This document shows positions 36,941 through 45,767 of a stretch of 64,000 nucleotides of DNA, piece after piece. The stretch lies in contig NZ_JACZFR010000017.1 of assembly GCF_014904815.1 (NCBI RefSeq), forward strand, positions 1 to 64,000, in the 5' to 3' direction. Position 1 is the first letter of the stretch. Each line of letters begins with the position of its first letter. Source of the DNA: Microbulbifer taiwanensis. GTDB lineage: Bacteria > Pseudomonadota > Gammaproteobacteria > Pseudomonadales > Cellvibrionaceae. The translations under genes and the position numbers were made by a program. The notes beneath the pieces were generated by a model, which worked only from the letters and a program-made list of their open reading frames with translations, was not told the DNA's origin and did no database searches.

Positions 36941-36970
36941 GTATCTCTGGCCCTGGTTTAGAGAATGGCC

Positions 36971-37969
36971 CTAACTGCCGGCCGCGAACTCCTCCATCGA
37001 ATAGCTGACCCGCTCCTCCACATTTTTCTCGAAGTGGGAGATATCCAGGCTCTCGATATGCCGCAAGCGAGTGGCCAGGCCTACGCCATTGGCGATCTGT
37101 ATCGCCAGGCCGGGGCGGGCATTGGCTTCCAACAGTAGCGGGCCGCGTTTGCGGTCGAGCACTATGTCGCAGCCCAGGTACCCGAGGCCAGTCATCTCAT
37201 AGCAGCTGGCCGCCAGCCGCACCAGGTCGCGCCAGCCGGGAACCTCCAGCTTGTCGAAGGGCATTTCCGTATCCGGGTGACGGTCGATACGCAACCCACT
37301 CTGCACCGCATGGCAACTCTTGCCGCTGGCCAGATCGACTCCCACTCCCACCGCACCCTGGTGCAGGTTGGCCTTGCCATCGGAGGAATGAGTGGAGCAG
37401 CGCAGCATGGCCATCACCGGGAAGCCGCGAAATACAATAACGCGGATATCCGGCACGCCCTCAAAGGAATACTTGTCAAACACCGGATCAAAATCCACCA
37501 GTGCCTCAATCATCACCCTGTCCGGCTTGCCGCCCAGGCTGTAGAGGCCGCTGTGAATATTGCTGACGTGACGCAGGATATCCATCGCCGTCACATGTGC
37601 ACCCGAGGGCTTCAGGTAGTGATCCCCCTCGCGCCCGACGATCACCAGGATGCCCTTGCCACCGGAACCGCGCGCCGGTTTGATCACGAACTGCCACAGC
37701 GGTTCAATGACCTCCATAACGCGACGACGACTGGGCTGGGTCTCGAAGGCAGCAATCAGTTCCGGTACCGGGATGCCGGCGCGCTTGGCCGCGCGCTTGG
37801 TGTTGAGCTTGTCGTCGACGATCGGATATTTATCGCGGTCGTTGTAGCGCGCAATATAGTTTACGTTGCGCGCATTCATGCCCAGCACGCCAAAGCGTCT
37901 CAGGGTCAGTGGTGACACCAGGCCACCACGCAGCTTGGCGGCCAGCTTGTGCAGGGAAAAGCCGTTCAT
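36971..37969 (-). CDS. Alpha-L-glutamate ligase-like ATP-grasp protein
   Basis: A 332-residue RimK-related ATP-grasp enzyme expected to form amide (peptide) bonds between a carboxylate and an amino acid. Nucleotide-binding features are FVIKPARGSGGKGILVI and the metal site around GCDIVLDRKRGPLLLEANARPG. Other blocks are GVLGMNARNVNYIARYNDR and DDKLNTKRAAKRAGIPVPE. It is the third gene of a module with a 7TM inactive transglutaminase (12 bp upstream) and a retropepsin-like lipoprotein. This combination recurs in many proteobacteria and is thought to handle a peptide tag; the acceptor is unknown. Confidence 0.88.
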   Translation of the reverse strand: MNGFSLHKLAAKLRGGLVSPLTLRRFGVLGMNARNVNYIARYNDRDKYPIVDDKLNTKRAAKRAGIPVPELIAAFETQPSRRRVMEVIEPLWQFVIKPARGSGGKGILVIVGREGDHYLKPSGAHVTAMDILRHVSNIHSGLYSLGGKPDRVMIEALVDFDPVFDKYSFEGVPDIRVIVFRGFPVMAMLRCSTHSSDGKANLHQGAVGVGVDLASGKSCHAVQSGLRIDRHPDTEMPFDKLEVPGWRDLVRLAASCYEMTGLGYLGCDIVLDRKRGPLLLEANARPGLAIQIANGVGLATRLRHIESLDISHFEKNVEERVSYSMEEFAAGS

Positions 37970-37981
37970 TCAGGGCCCCGC

Positions 37982-39514
37982 CTACTTCACCAGCTGGCGG
38001 AAGCGCATCAGCTCGCCGAGCCGGAATCCGGTGTAATTGCCGACGATCAGGATAAAGCCGAGCAGCACCAGCAGCAGCTCGGGGAAATTGAAAGTCCAGT
38101 GCTCGATATAGCGGTTGGTCATCACCCACCAGGCAATCACGGCCACCAACAGGCTGCCACCGGCCTGAACCACCACCTCATAGGGACCGTCCTCCTCCCA
38201 CACGATGGACATGCGCTCGATGGTCCAGGCGAGAATGATCATCGGGAAAAAGGTCACCGTCAGCGCCTGCTCAATGCCCAGCTTGTAACTGACCACACTG
38301 ATGGCGCCCATCAATATCACCACCGTGACCACCACGGCGGCGATCCTCGCCACCAATAGCAGATTGAGGCGGCTCAAGTAGAAGCGCACCCACAGGCCGA
38401 GAATCAGGATCAGGATAAAAATGCTCAGGCCGGTCAGCAGCCGTGTCTCGATAAATGCTATCGCCAGCAATACTGGCATAAAGGTGCCGGAGGTGCGCAG
38501 GCCGACAAAGACACGCAGCAGCACCACCACCAGGGCCCCCACCGGCACCAGCAGGATCAGTTTGAAGATACTCTGCTGTTCGATCGGCAGGCTGTAGATG
38601 GAGAAGTCCACCAGCGCCTCTTTTTCCTTGCTGGTGCTGAGCATGGACACGTCCCGCGCCGGCACATCGTTGGAGATGACGGAGAAGGTCACCTGGGAGT
38701 TGCGCCCACCCTCCACATCCAGCAGGCTCTTGCCACCGCGCTGCCAGATGAAAAAGTTCTTCGGCACACCCGGCGAACCGGTGGTGGGCTCGAACACCAC
38801 CCAGCGCTTGCCGTCGTAAACTTCCAACAGGTCTTCCGGGGCCAGTCTGCGGCGGTCATCTTCCAGGTAGAGGCCGCGGATGCGGTGCGCAGGAATATCC
38901 GCCGCCGCCAGCACCAGCAGCGCCACGTCCACCAGTGAGCGGTCCTTGTAATAGCCGAAAATCAGGTTGCGGTCCTGGTTACCGGTGTCGCCCAGGGCGG
39001 TGAGCAGCTGGGTGGTGAAAGTCTTGGTATCGGAGGATCGCTGGTGGGCGTAATCCACCAGCGAGTAGATGGCCAGGCGTACCGCCTCCTGCTCCCGCGC
39101 CTCGAGGAAAGGCTTCTGTACCTCGGTGCTCAGGTCCAGCGGCTGTTCCAGCGGTGCGCCCGGCGTCTGGTGCACATCCAACTGGTAAAACAGCGACTGG
39201 CTGCCCGAGGCGGAGCGGCGCGACCAGACAGCGCGGTACTCGTCGTCGTCGCGAATGATATTGAAGCCATAGCCGGAGGAGCTGAAGGTCTCCCCCAGAA
39301 TTTCCATATTGCGTTGCTCGCGCGGCAGCGTCAGCGCTGCCTTCACCGGGCCGCCGTCGGCATTGAAACGCACCTTGGCCTCTATGGTCCATACGGTGCG
39401 GTACTCACCGGGCAACAGCGGGAAGCCCAGTTCGCGGTTCTTGTAGATGGTCAGGCCCACACCCATCAGTGCGAGCAGGGCTGCGAGAATATATACCTGA
39501 GCGCGTGGCGACAT
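37982..39514 (-). CDS. UUP1-type membrane protein: inactive transglutaminase fused to 7TM
   Basis: A 510-residue protein: one N-terminal membrane helix (VYILAALLALMGVGLTIYK), a periplasmic domain of about 270 residues, and about seven C-terminal membrane helices (from FKLILLVPVGALVVVLLRVF to LLLVLLGFILIVGNYTGF). The periplasmic domain has a transglutaminase fold (YYKDRSLVDVALLVLAAADIPAHRIRGLYL ... KRWVVFEPTTG). The catalytic Cys position (usually GxC) is RSL, so it is presumably a binding rather than catalytic domain. Its neighbours are an ATP-grasp ligase and an aspartic protease-like lipoprotein. Confidence 0.87.
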   Translation of the reverse strand: MSPRAQVYILAALLALMGVGLTIYKNRELGFPLLPGEYRTVWTIEAKVRFNADGGPVKAALTLPREQRNMEILGETFSSSGYGFNIIRDDDEYRAVWSRRSASGSQSLFYQLDVHQTPGAPLEQPLDLSTEVQKPFLEAREQEAVRLAIYSLVDYAHQRSSDTKTFTTQLLTALGDTGNQDRNLIFGYYKDRSLVDVALLVLAAADIPAHRIRGLYLEDDRRRLAPEDLLEVYDGKRWVVFEPTTGSPGVPKNFFIWQRGGKSLLDVEGGRNSQVTFSVISNDVPARDVSMLSTSKEKEALVDFSIYSLPIEQQSIFKLILLVPVGALVVVLLRVFVGLRTSGTFMPVLLAIAFIETRLLTGLSIFILILILGLWVRFYLSRLNLLLVARIAAVVVTVVILMGAISVVSYKLGIEQALTVTFFPMIILAWTIERMSIVWEEDGPYEVVVQAGGSLLVAVIAWWVMTNRYIEHWTFNFPELLLVLLGFILIVGNYTGFRLGELMRFRQLVK

Positions 39515-39570
39515 TCGCCTCCCCCAGTTCTACGGGCGCCGGATTGATCCGGGGCCGGGTAATTGTACGA

Positions 39571-40266
39571 TTATTTGGTATTCGGCAGTTTCGGAGCGCC
39601 CTGGACATTGCGCCGGCTCACGTCGACGACTGCCGCATCCTTGAGGAAATTGCGCCCAATCAGCATCAGGTATTCCGAGCTACTGCGATCGGTCAGGTTG
39701 ACCTCGACCATATGGGTCACGTCACCCACGGTCAGGCTCATCTCCACTACCGGGCGCCGCTGGCTGTCGAACCCGGGGCGCGACACGCGCACCTGTCGTT
39801 TGATCGGCAGTTCCAGGGTGAGGGGATCCTCGTTTTTGCTGCCGGGGAGCTCCAGCTTGAACCTTACCCAGTCCTTGCCGTCGCGCTCAAAGGGGGTCAG
39901 TTCCCGGGCGCTGAGTGAGGAGGTGGACGATCCGGTATCGATGACCGAGTCCAGGATCAGGCCGCCAGGTTCGACGGCAACGGTTTCCACGGCACCCAGT
40001 ACCAGCTTGTCCTTGGCAACCGGCACTTCGACCACTTTTTCAAACCTTCGTTCGATTACCCGTTCCACCACTTTGACTTCCGGCTCGGCGCAGACGACTT
40101 CCACGGGTTCCGGGCACTGGGCACCCGCATCCGGGGTTTCGGTGGTGGCAACGGTATCTCCGGGCCCGGCGGGCGCAGGCGCCTTTTGCCAGGGGTAGTG
40201 CAGCGACTCACAGCCGACCAGCAGCTGGGACGCCAACACCAAGCATAAAAGGGGAAAAATCCGCAT
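39571..40266 (-). CDS. Retropepsin-like aspartic protease lipoprotein (RimB/'ATP-dependent zinc protease' family)
   Basis: A 231-residue protein with a lipoprotein signal (LVLASQLLVGC). After a Pro/Glu-rich linker comes a single retropepsin-like domain with the active-site motif DTGSSTSS in LILDSVIDTGSSTSSLSA and the flap/second-lobe pattern YLMLIGRNFLKDAAVVDVS. Family members are often annotated as putative ATP-dependent zinc proteases, a name not supported by sequence. It is the first gene of the module with the 7TM protein and the ATP-grasp ligase. Confidence 0.85.
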   Translation of the reverse strand: MRIFPLLCLVLASQLLVGCESLHYPWQKAPAPAGPGDTVATTETPDAGAQCPEPVEVVCAEPEVKVVERVIERRFEKVVEVPVAKDKLVLGAVETVAVEPGGLILDSVIDTGSSTSSLSARELTPFERDGKDWVRFKLELPGSKNEDPLTLELPIKRQVRVSRPGFDSQRRPVVEMSLTVGDVTHMVEVNLTDRSSSEYLMLIGRNFLKDAAVVDVSRRNVQGAPKLPNTK

Positions 40267-40763
40267 TCTTATTGACTACCTTAAGGCCTTCTCGGCCATC
40301 CCTGTGCGACTTTCGCAATCTGGCTGTCCGTGCCTTTTATATCGGAGAGTTCCGCCTCCGTTTTGCGCAAGGGCCGGATATTAACGCATAGGCCCCATCG
40401 CTGAACAGCGAATGCCCCGCGGTCATTGTGCGCCCGCATCGACATGGCGAGGCAAATGGACCGGTGCGACTGCGCTGAAGTATAGCCACAACGACTGAGA
40501 TTCAATGCCGTTGGCGCCAGTGAACCCTCACTTACACGCAGCGTTACCCGGGGGCCTGCAAGCGCCCTCACTGCCATCCAGGCAGGTGCCCATAGCAGCG
40601 GGATTATCATTCGGACAGGCCCCGTGACCATTTGCAACATGATTTTCACAATCGGCACAGTCAAGTCGGGGAAGTTGCGGTCAGTAGATTCCATTTTGTA
40701 TCCACCCCAGTGCACGGGTATAGTCGGATGAGACTGCTTTGTCGCCACAATAAGAATAAGACA
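40267..40763. other. Divergent intergenic region before the kynurenine operon
   Basis: This 497-bp gap lies between the retropepsin-like gene (-) and the thiamine-diphosphate enzyme gene (+). It should hold both promoters. No regulator gene and no confident operator or -35/-10 pair was found. The region has no supported coding sequence. Confidence 0.5.
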
Positions 40764-42428
40764 ATGATCGAGACTACCAAGCGGCCGCCCCTGAGCGGCG
40801 GCCAGATTCTCGTACAGTGCCTGCTCACCCAGGGCGTGGAGCGGGTTTTCTGCGTCCCCGGTGAAAGCTACCTGGCAGTACTGGACGCCTTTGTCGACGC
40901 TCCGGAAATACAGGTCGTCACCTGTCGCCAGGAGGGCGGTGCTGCCATGATGGCGGAGGCCGACGGCAAACTGGGCGGCATTGCGGGAGTCTGCTTCGTC
41001 ACCCGCGGTCCCGGCGCCACCAATGCCAGTGCGGGCGTGCACGCCGCGCGCCAGGCATCGACACCCATGGTCCTGTTTATCGGCCAGGTCGGTCGCGATG
41101 CCCGCGACCGCGAAGCCTTCCAGGAAGTCGACTACCGGCAGATGTATGGCGGTATCGCCAAGTGGGTGGCCGAAGTCGATTGTGCCGAGCGCATGGTCGA
41201 ATACGTGCAGCGCGCCTTCGCCGTGGCCGCAGCCGGCAGACCCGGCCCGGTGGTACTGGCCCTGCCGGAAGACATGCTGCGCGAAACCGCGCCCTCTCCC
41301 CGGTTCAATTTCCGGCTCCACTCCGCCGGCCCGGCCCCTGACCAAGCCGATATCGACCAGCTCAACCACTTGCTGGCCGAGTCTCGCAGGCCGCTGGTGA
41401 TCTGTGGCGAAGCGCCCTGGTCCGGCGCCCGCGCCCCGCTGCACGCCTGGTGCGAACGCCGGCAGCTGCCGGTCGCGGCGGCATTCCGCTGCCAGGACAA
41501 TTTCGACAATGACAATCCGCTGTATGTCGGCGATATCGGGCTCGGCATCAACCCGGCCCTGCGCCGGCGCGTCGAGAGCGCTGACCTGGTGATTGTGCTC
41601 GGTGGCCGCTTCAGTGAAATCGTCACCCAGAACTACTGCATCCTGCAGCCGGCTGCGACGCAGAAAATCATCTATGCGCACCCCTCCGCGGACGAACTGG
41701 CCAGCGCCCCCAACGCTGCACTGGCGATCAATGCCAGCATGAAAAAACTGCTCGTGGCCCTGGCCGGCGAAAATGCCGGCGAGACTCCCCCTGACCGGAG
41801 TGAGTGGATACAGAGTGGCCGCAACGATTACGAGCAGTGGAGCAGACCCTCTCCCCTTCCCGGCGCCCTGCAATACGGCCAAATAGTGACCTGGCTGCGC
41901 AGCCAGCTGCCAGACGACGCCATAATCTGCAATGGTGCCGGCAACTACGCCATCTGGGTGCACCGTTTCTTTCGCTACAGGCGCGCAAACACCCAGCTGG
42001 CGCCGATCAGCGGCTCCATGGGCTACGGCCTCCCCGCCGCCATCGCGGCCAAATTGCGCTATCCAGAGCGACAGGTCATCTGTTTTGCCGGTGACGGCTG
42101 CCTGCAGATGACACTGCAGGAGCTGGCCACGGCGCGCCAGTACAGTGCCAATATTCTGGTCCTGGTCGTCAACAACCGCAGCCTCGGCACCATCCGCATG
42201 CACCAGGAGCGCAACTATCCCGGCCGCACCAGTGCCACCGACCTGCAGAACCCGGACTTCGTCGCCCTGGCGCGGGCCTACGGCTATCACGCCGAATCCG
42301 TCGCCGAAACGGAACACTTCGCCCCGGCCTACGCCGCGGCGGTAAACGCCGGCAAACCGGCACTGCTGGAACTGCAGCTGCCGCTGGAGGCGCTGACACC
42401 CAACCTTAAACTGTCGGACTTACACTAG
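40764..42428 (+). CDS. Thiamine-diphosphate-dependent enzyme (2-oxoacid decarboxylase / acetolactate synthase family)
   Basis: A 554-residue three-domain ThDP enzyme. The N-terminal PYR domain has the catalytic Glu in RVFCVPGESYLAVLDA and the conserved RQEGGAAMMAEADGKL and VTRGPGATNA. The central domain has VIVLGGRFSE. The C-terminal PP domain has the ThDP/Mg motif GDGCLQMTLQELATA ... VLVVNNRSLGTIR. Family members decarboxylate 2-oxoacids or ligate the resulting carbanion. It is the first gene of the kynurenine operon, 10 bp before the SDR gene. The route produces 4-oxalocrotonate, a 2-oxoacid, so a role in its decarboxylation is plausible but unproven. Start ATG at MIETTKRPP; an ATG 12 codons upstream is an alternative, and neither has a strong Shine-Dalgarno. 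Confidence 0.85.
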   Translation: MIETTKRPPLSGGQILVQCLLTQGVERVFCVPGESYLAVLDAFVDAPEIQVVTCRQEGGAAMMAEADGKLGGIAGVCFVTRGPGATNASAGVHAARQASTPMVLFIGQVGRDARDREAFQEVDYRQMYGGIAKWVAEVDCAERMVEYVQRAFAVAAAGRPGPVVLALPEDMLRETAPSPRFNFRLHSAGPAPDQADIDQLNHLLAESRRPLVICGEAPWSGARAPLHAWCERRQLPVAAAFRCQDNFDNDNPLYVGDIGLGINPALRRRVESADLVIVLGGRFSEIVTQNYCILQPAATQKIIYAHPSADELASAPNAALAINASMKKLLVALAGENAGETPPDRSEWIQSGRNDYEQWSRPSPLPGALQYGQIVTWLRSQLPDDAIICNGAGNYAIWVHRFFRYRRANTQLAPISGSMGYGLPAAIAAKLRYPERQVICFAGDGCLQMTLQELATARQYSANILVLVVNNRSLGTIRMHQERNYPGRTSATDLQNPDFVALARAYGYHAESVAETEHFAPAYAAAVNAGKPALLELQLPLEALTPNLKLSDLH

Positions 42429-42438
42429 GGAATAAACG

Positions 42439-43227
42439 ATGGACCTGAACTTACTCGGCAAACGCGCCCTGGTCTGCGGTTCCAGCCAGGGGATCGGCAG
42501 GGCCTGCGCGGAACAGCTGGCGGATCTTGGCGCGTCGGTGGTGCTGTTCTCCCGCGACCGGGAAAAGCTCGACAAGGTCAGGGAGCAACTGAATACCTCC
42601 GCCGGACAGACGCACACTGTTCTGCTGGCAGACTTCGCCCAGCCGGCGCAGGTGAAGACATCGGTGGAGAGACTGCTGGCGGAATCCGGCCCCTGTGAAA
42701 TACTAGTCAACAATACCGGCGGCCCCGCCCCCGGGCCGGCGCACAGTGCCGATCCCCAGGCTTTTGTCGACGCCTTCAACCTGCATCTGGTCTCCAATCA
42801 GACCCTGGTGCAGGCGCTGCTGCCGGGCATGCAGAAGGCCGCCTACGGCCGCGTGATCAATATTATCTCCACCTCGGTCAAGCAGCCGCTGCAGGGGCTG
42901 GGTGTCTCCAATACGGTGCGCGGCGCCGTCGCCAGCTGGGCCAAGACACTGGCCAGCGAGCTCGGCCAGTTCAATATCACCGTCAACAATGTACTGCCCG
43001 GCGCGACCAACACGGTGCGCCTGGAGGCCATCCTCGAAAACAAAATGAAAAAACTGGATAAGAGTCGCGCGGAAATCGAGGCGATGGAAAAAGCCAGTAT
43101 TCCGCTGCGCCGCTTCGGCGAGGCGGCGGAAATCGCCAGCGCGGTGGCCTTCCTCGCCTCGCCGGCGGCCTCCTATATCAACGGTATCAACCTGCCAGTG
43201 GACGGCGGCCGGACCGGGTGCCTGTGA
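42439..43227 (+). CDS. SDR-fold protein lacking the YxxxK catalytic pair
   Basis: A 262-residue Rossmann protein of the short-chain dehydrogenase family. The cofactor motif is GSSQGIG (14-20) and NNTGG (91-95) replaces NNAG. A Ser sits at the usual place (IISTSV, 144/146). Where YxxxK is expected there is SNTVR (157-161), so the Tyr and Lys are replaced. This resembles a known FabG-like subgroup without the standard tetrad. It may use another mechanism or serve as a non-redox or binding protein. Its stop overlaps the start of the dehydrogenase gene (TGATG), showing tight coupling within the kynurenine operon. Confidence 0.85.
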   Translation: MDLNLLGKRALVCGSSQGIGRACAEQLADLGASVVLFSRDREKLDKVREQLNTSAGQTHTVLLADFAQPAQVKTSVERLLAESGPCEILVNNTGGPAPGPAHSADPQAFVDAFNLHLVSNQTLVQALLPGMQKAAYGRVINIISTSVKQPLQGLGVSNTVRGAVASWAKTLASELGQFNITVNNVLPGATNTVRLEAILENKMKKLDKSRAEIEAMEKASIPLRRFGEAAEIASAVAFLASPAASYINGINLPVDGGRTGCL

Positions 43228-44681
43228 TGGACCTTATCGGCAACTATATCGGCGGCGAAGTGGTAATGCCGGCGGCGGATGCACGGCTGCTGGACAATGT
43301 GGAACCGGCCACCGGAAGGGTTTACGGACAACTGGTGGATTCCACCGAGACCGACCTGGAGGCCGCCGTCGCCGCCGCCGAAACCGCCCTGCCCCACTGG
43401 CGCGCCATGGATATAGAAACCCGGGCCGGCTACCTGGAGCGGATCGCCGAACTGATCGAGGACAAACTCGACGCACTGGCCGCGGCCGAGTCCCGCGACA
43501 ACGGCAAGCCGCTGGCCCTGGCGCGCGGCGTCGACATTCCCCGCGCCGCGGCCAACTTCCGCTTTTTCGCCCGCGCCATCACCCAGTTCGCATCGGAATC
43601 CCACGCCATGGGCGAGCGCGCGATCAACTACACACTGCGATCGCCGCTCGGTATCGTCGGCTGTATCTCGCCGTGGAATCTGCCCCTGTACCTGTTTACC
43701 TGGAAGATTGCGCCGGCGCTGGCGGCGGGCAACTGCGTCATCGCTAAACCGTCGGAAGTCACGCCGAAGACCGCCGCCATGCTGGCGGAGATCTGTCGCA
43801 GCGCCGCCCTGCCCGCCGGCGTGCTGAATATATTGCACGGCCGCGGCGACGGCATCGGCAGCGCCCTGGTCGCACACCCGAAAATCAAGGCCATCTCCTT
43901 TACCGGCGGCACCGCCACCGGAAGCAAAATCGCCGCCGAAGCCGCACCGCATTTCAAGAAGCTGTCCCTGGAACTGGGTGGCAAGAACCCCACCCTGGTT
44001 TTTGCCGACTGCGACTGGGAGAAAACCCTCGACGGCGTGCTGCGCGCCGCCTTCGCCAATCAGGGCCAGATCTGCCTGTGTGGTTCGCGTATCTATGTGG
44101 AGTCCTCCATCTACCAGGATTTCAAGACCGCGCTGCTGGAGCGGCTGGCGCGACTCAAAGTGGGCGACCCGCAGACAGACGTCGATCAGGGCGCACTGGT
44201 CTCCGGCGCACATATGGAAAAGGTACTGAATGCGATCGCGCAAGCCGAGAAGGAAGGCGGACAGATACTGTGCGGCGGCGAGCGCCTGCAGATAGAGGGC
44301 CGCTGCCGCGACGGCTACTTCGTCGCACCGGCGCTGATCGAAGGGCTGCCAATAGACTGCCGGACCAACCAGCAGGAAATCTTCGGCCCCGTGGCCACGA
44401 TACAGCCGTTTTCCAGCGAAGAGGAAGCCCTGCAACTCGCCAACGGCACCGGCTACGGCCTGGCCGCCTCCGTCTGGTCGCAGAACCTGAACCGCTGCCA
44501 CCGCCTCGCCGCACAGCTGGATTTCGGCATTGTGTGGATCAACTGCTGGATGCAGCGGGACCTGCGCACGCCCTTCGGCGGCATGAAGAACTCCGGTGTC
44601 GGCCGCGAGGGCGGCTGGGAGGCGCTGCGCTTTTTTACCGAGGCGAAGAATGTGTGTATCGATTACGGTGAATGTAACTAG
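43227..44681 (+). CDS. amnC: 2-aminomuconate 6-semialdehyde dehydrogenase
   Basis: A 484-residue NAD-dependent aldehyde dehydrogenase oxidising 2-aminomuconate semialdehyde to 2-aminomuconate. Features are SPWNLPLYLFTWKIAPALAAGN (catalytic Asn), LELGGKNPTLVFAD (Glu) and NQGQICLCGSRIYVESSIYQDF (catalytic Cys). The C-terminus VWINCWMQRDLRTPFGGMKNSG closely follows the ALDH8A1/AmnC/NbaE subfamily. The ATG overlapping the SDR stop (TGATG) is chosen over a GTG three codons earlier. Position directly beside aminomuconate deaminase and ACMS decarboxylase genes supports the assignment. Confidence 0.92.
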   Translation: MDLIGNYIGGEVVMPAADARLLDNVEPATGRVYGQLVDSTETDLEAAVAAAETALPHWRAMDIETRAGYLERIAELIEDKLDALAAAESRDNGKPLALARGVDIPRAAANFRFFARAITQFASESHAMGERAINYTLRSPLGIVGCISPWNLPLYLFTWKIAPALAAGNCVIAKPSEVTPKTAAMLAEICRSAALPAGVLNILHGRGDGIGSALVAHPKIKAISFTGGTATGSKIAAEAAPHFKKLSLELGGKNPTLVFADCDWEKTLDGVLRAAFANQGQICLCGSRIYVESSIYQDFKTALLERLARLKVGDPQTDVDQGALVSGAHMEKVLNAIAQAEKEGGQILCGGERLQIEGRCRDGYFVAPALIEGLPIDCRTNQQEIFGPVATIQPFSSEEEALQLANGTGYGLAASVWSQNLNRCHRLAAQLDFGIVWINCWMQRDLRTPFGGMKNSGVGREGGWEALRFFTEAKNVCIDYGECN

Positions 44682-44787
44682 TCGCCCCCTCCCCGAGACG
44701 GGTGAAAGAATACTTTAGCCAGATGTGAAGGCCCTCCTTACCGGCACCTGAGGGGCAGCGGTTGCCACTGAACAAAAAGGAAGATCA

Positions 44788-45204
44788 ATGAACGACGCGA
44801 TTCACTCGAGCAAAGCACCGGAACCCGTGGGCCTCTACCCGCACGCGCGCCGTGTCGGCAACCTGCTGTTCCTGTCCGGTGTCGGCCCGCGCCAGCGCGG
44901 CAGCAGGGATATTCCGGGGGTCACCCTGAATGCACAGGGCGAAATCGTCGACTACGACATCGCCACCCAGTGTCGCTCGGTGTTCGACAACGTCAGGAAT
45001 ATTCTCGAGGAGTGTGGATCTAGCTGGGAGCGCCTCGTAGACGTCACCGTTTTCCTGACCAATATGAAGGCGGACTTCAAAACCTACAACGCCATTTACG
45101 CCGACTACTTTCGCGATAACCAGCCGGCCAGAACAACCGTGGAAGTGCTGTCGCTGCCGACTCCCATCGCCATAGAACTCAAGTGCATCGCAACCATCGA
45201 CTAG
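44788..45204 (+). CDS. amnD: RidA-family 2-aminomuconate deaminase
   Basis: A 138-residue Rid/YjgF-family protein, expected to form a trimer. Visible family features are [41 protein letters not shown] and the conserved Arg in [13 protein letters not shown]. In 3-hydroxyanthranilate pathways a protein of this family (AmnD/NbaF) hydrolyses 2-aminomuconate to 4-oxalocrotonate and ammonia. The ATG has a good AAGGAAG Shine-Dalgarno. It lies 106 bp after the dehydrogenase gene and 14 bp before the dioxygenase gene. Confidence 0.88.
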   Translation: MNDAIHSSKAPEPVGLYPHARRVGNLLFLSGVGPRQRGSRDIPGVTLNAQGEIVDYDIATQCRSVFDNVRNILEECGSSWERLVDVTVFLTNMKADFKTYNAIYADYFRDNQPARTTVEVLSLPTPIAIELKCIATID

Positions 45205-45218
45205 AGAGGGCTGCTCCC

Positions 45219-45767
45219 ATGACCCAGATAATGCCGCCGATCAATTTCCACAAGTGGATCGAAGAGCACCGGGAATTCCTCAAGCCGCCGGTGTGCAACA
45301 AGCTGGTATTCGAGGAGCAGGGTTTTTTCGTCATGGTCGTGGGCGGCCCCAATACCCGCAAGGACTACCACGTGGACGAAGGACCGGAACTCTTTTACCA
45401 GATAGAGGGGGACATGCTGCTGAAAACCATCCAGCAGGGCGAGGTGGTGGATATTCCCATCCGCGAGGGAGAGATGTTCCTGCTGCCGCCTCGAGTGCCC
45501 CACTCGCCGCAGCGCTTTGCCGACACCGTCGGTCTCGTTGTCGAACGCCGGCGCACCGAGGAGGAACTGGACGGACTGCAGTGGTACTGCGACCAGTGCA
45601 ACCACCTGCTGTACGAGGAATTCTTCAGGCTGCGCAATATTGAAAAAGATTTCCCGCCGGTGTTTGACCGCTTCTTCGGCACCGAGGAAAACCGTCGCTG
45701 TGAGGCCTGCGGCCACCTGATGCCGCTGCCGGGACAAAAAACGGCAAGCAAGAGCGAAACATGCTGA
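45219..45767 (+). CDS. nbaC: 3-hydroxyanthranilate 3,4-dioxygenase
   Basis: A 182-residue cupin that opens the ring of 3-hydroxyanthranilate to 2-amino-3-carboxymuconate semialdehyde. The Fe(II) ligands are His51, Glu57 ([13 protein letters not shown]) and His95 (RVPHSPQRF). The C-terminal rubredoxin-like site has CDQC and CEAC, as in bacterial enzymes. Start ATG at [10 protein letters not shown] has an AGAGGG Shine-Dalgarno. The 3' end overlaps the next gene by 7 bp. Confidence 0.96.
   Translation: MTQIMPPINFHKWIEEHREFLKPPVCNKLVFEEQGFFVMVVGGPNTRKDYHVDEGPELFYQIEGDMLLKTIQQGEVVDIPIREGEMFLLPPRVPHSPQRFADTVGLVVERRRTEEELDGLQWYCDQCNHLLYEEFFRLRNIEKDFPPVFDRFFGTEENRRCEACGHLMPLPGQKTASKSETC

Noticed and set aside
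40281-42317. Long open frame (678 codons) on the minus strand opposite the ThDP enzyme gene
   Set aside because: The plus-strand frame has a complete ThDP-enzyme domain structure. The antisense frame has no recognisable domain and is a GC-rich shadow.
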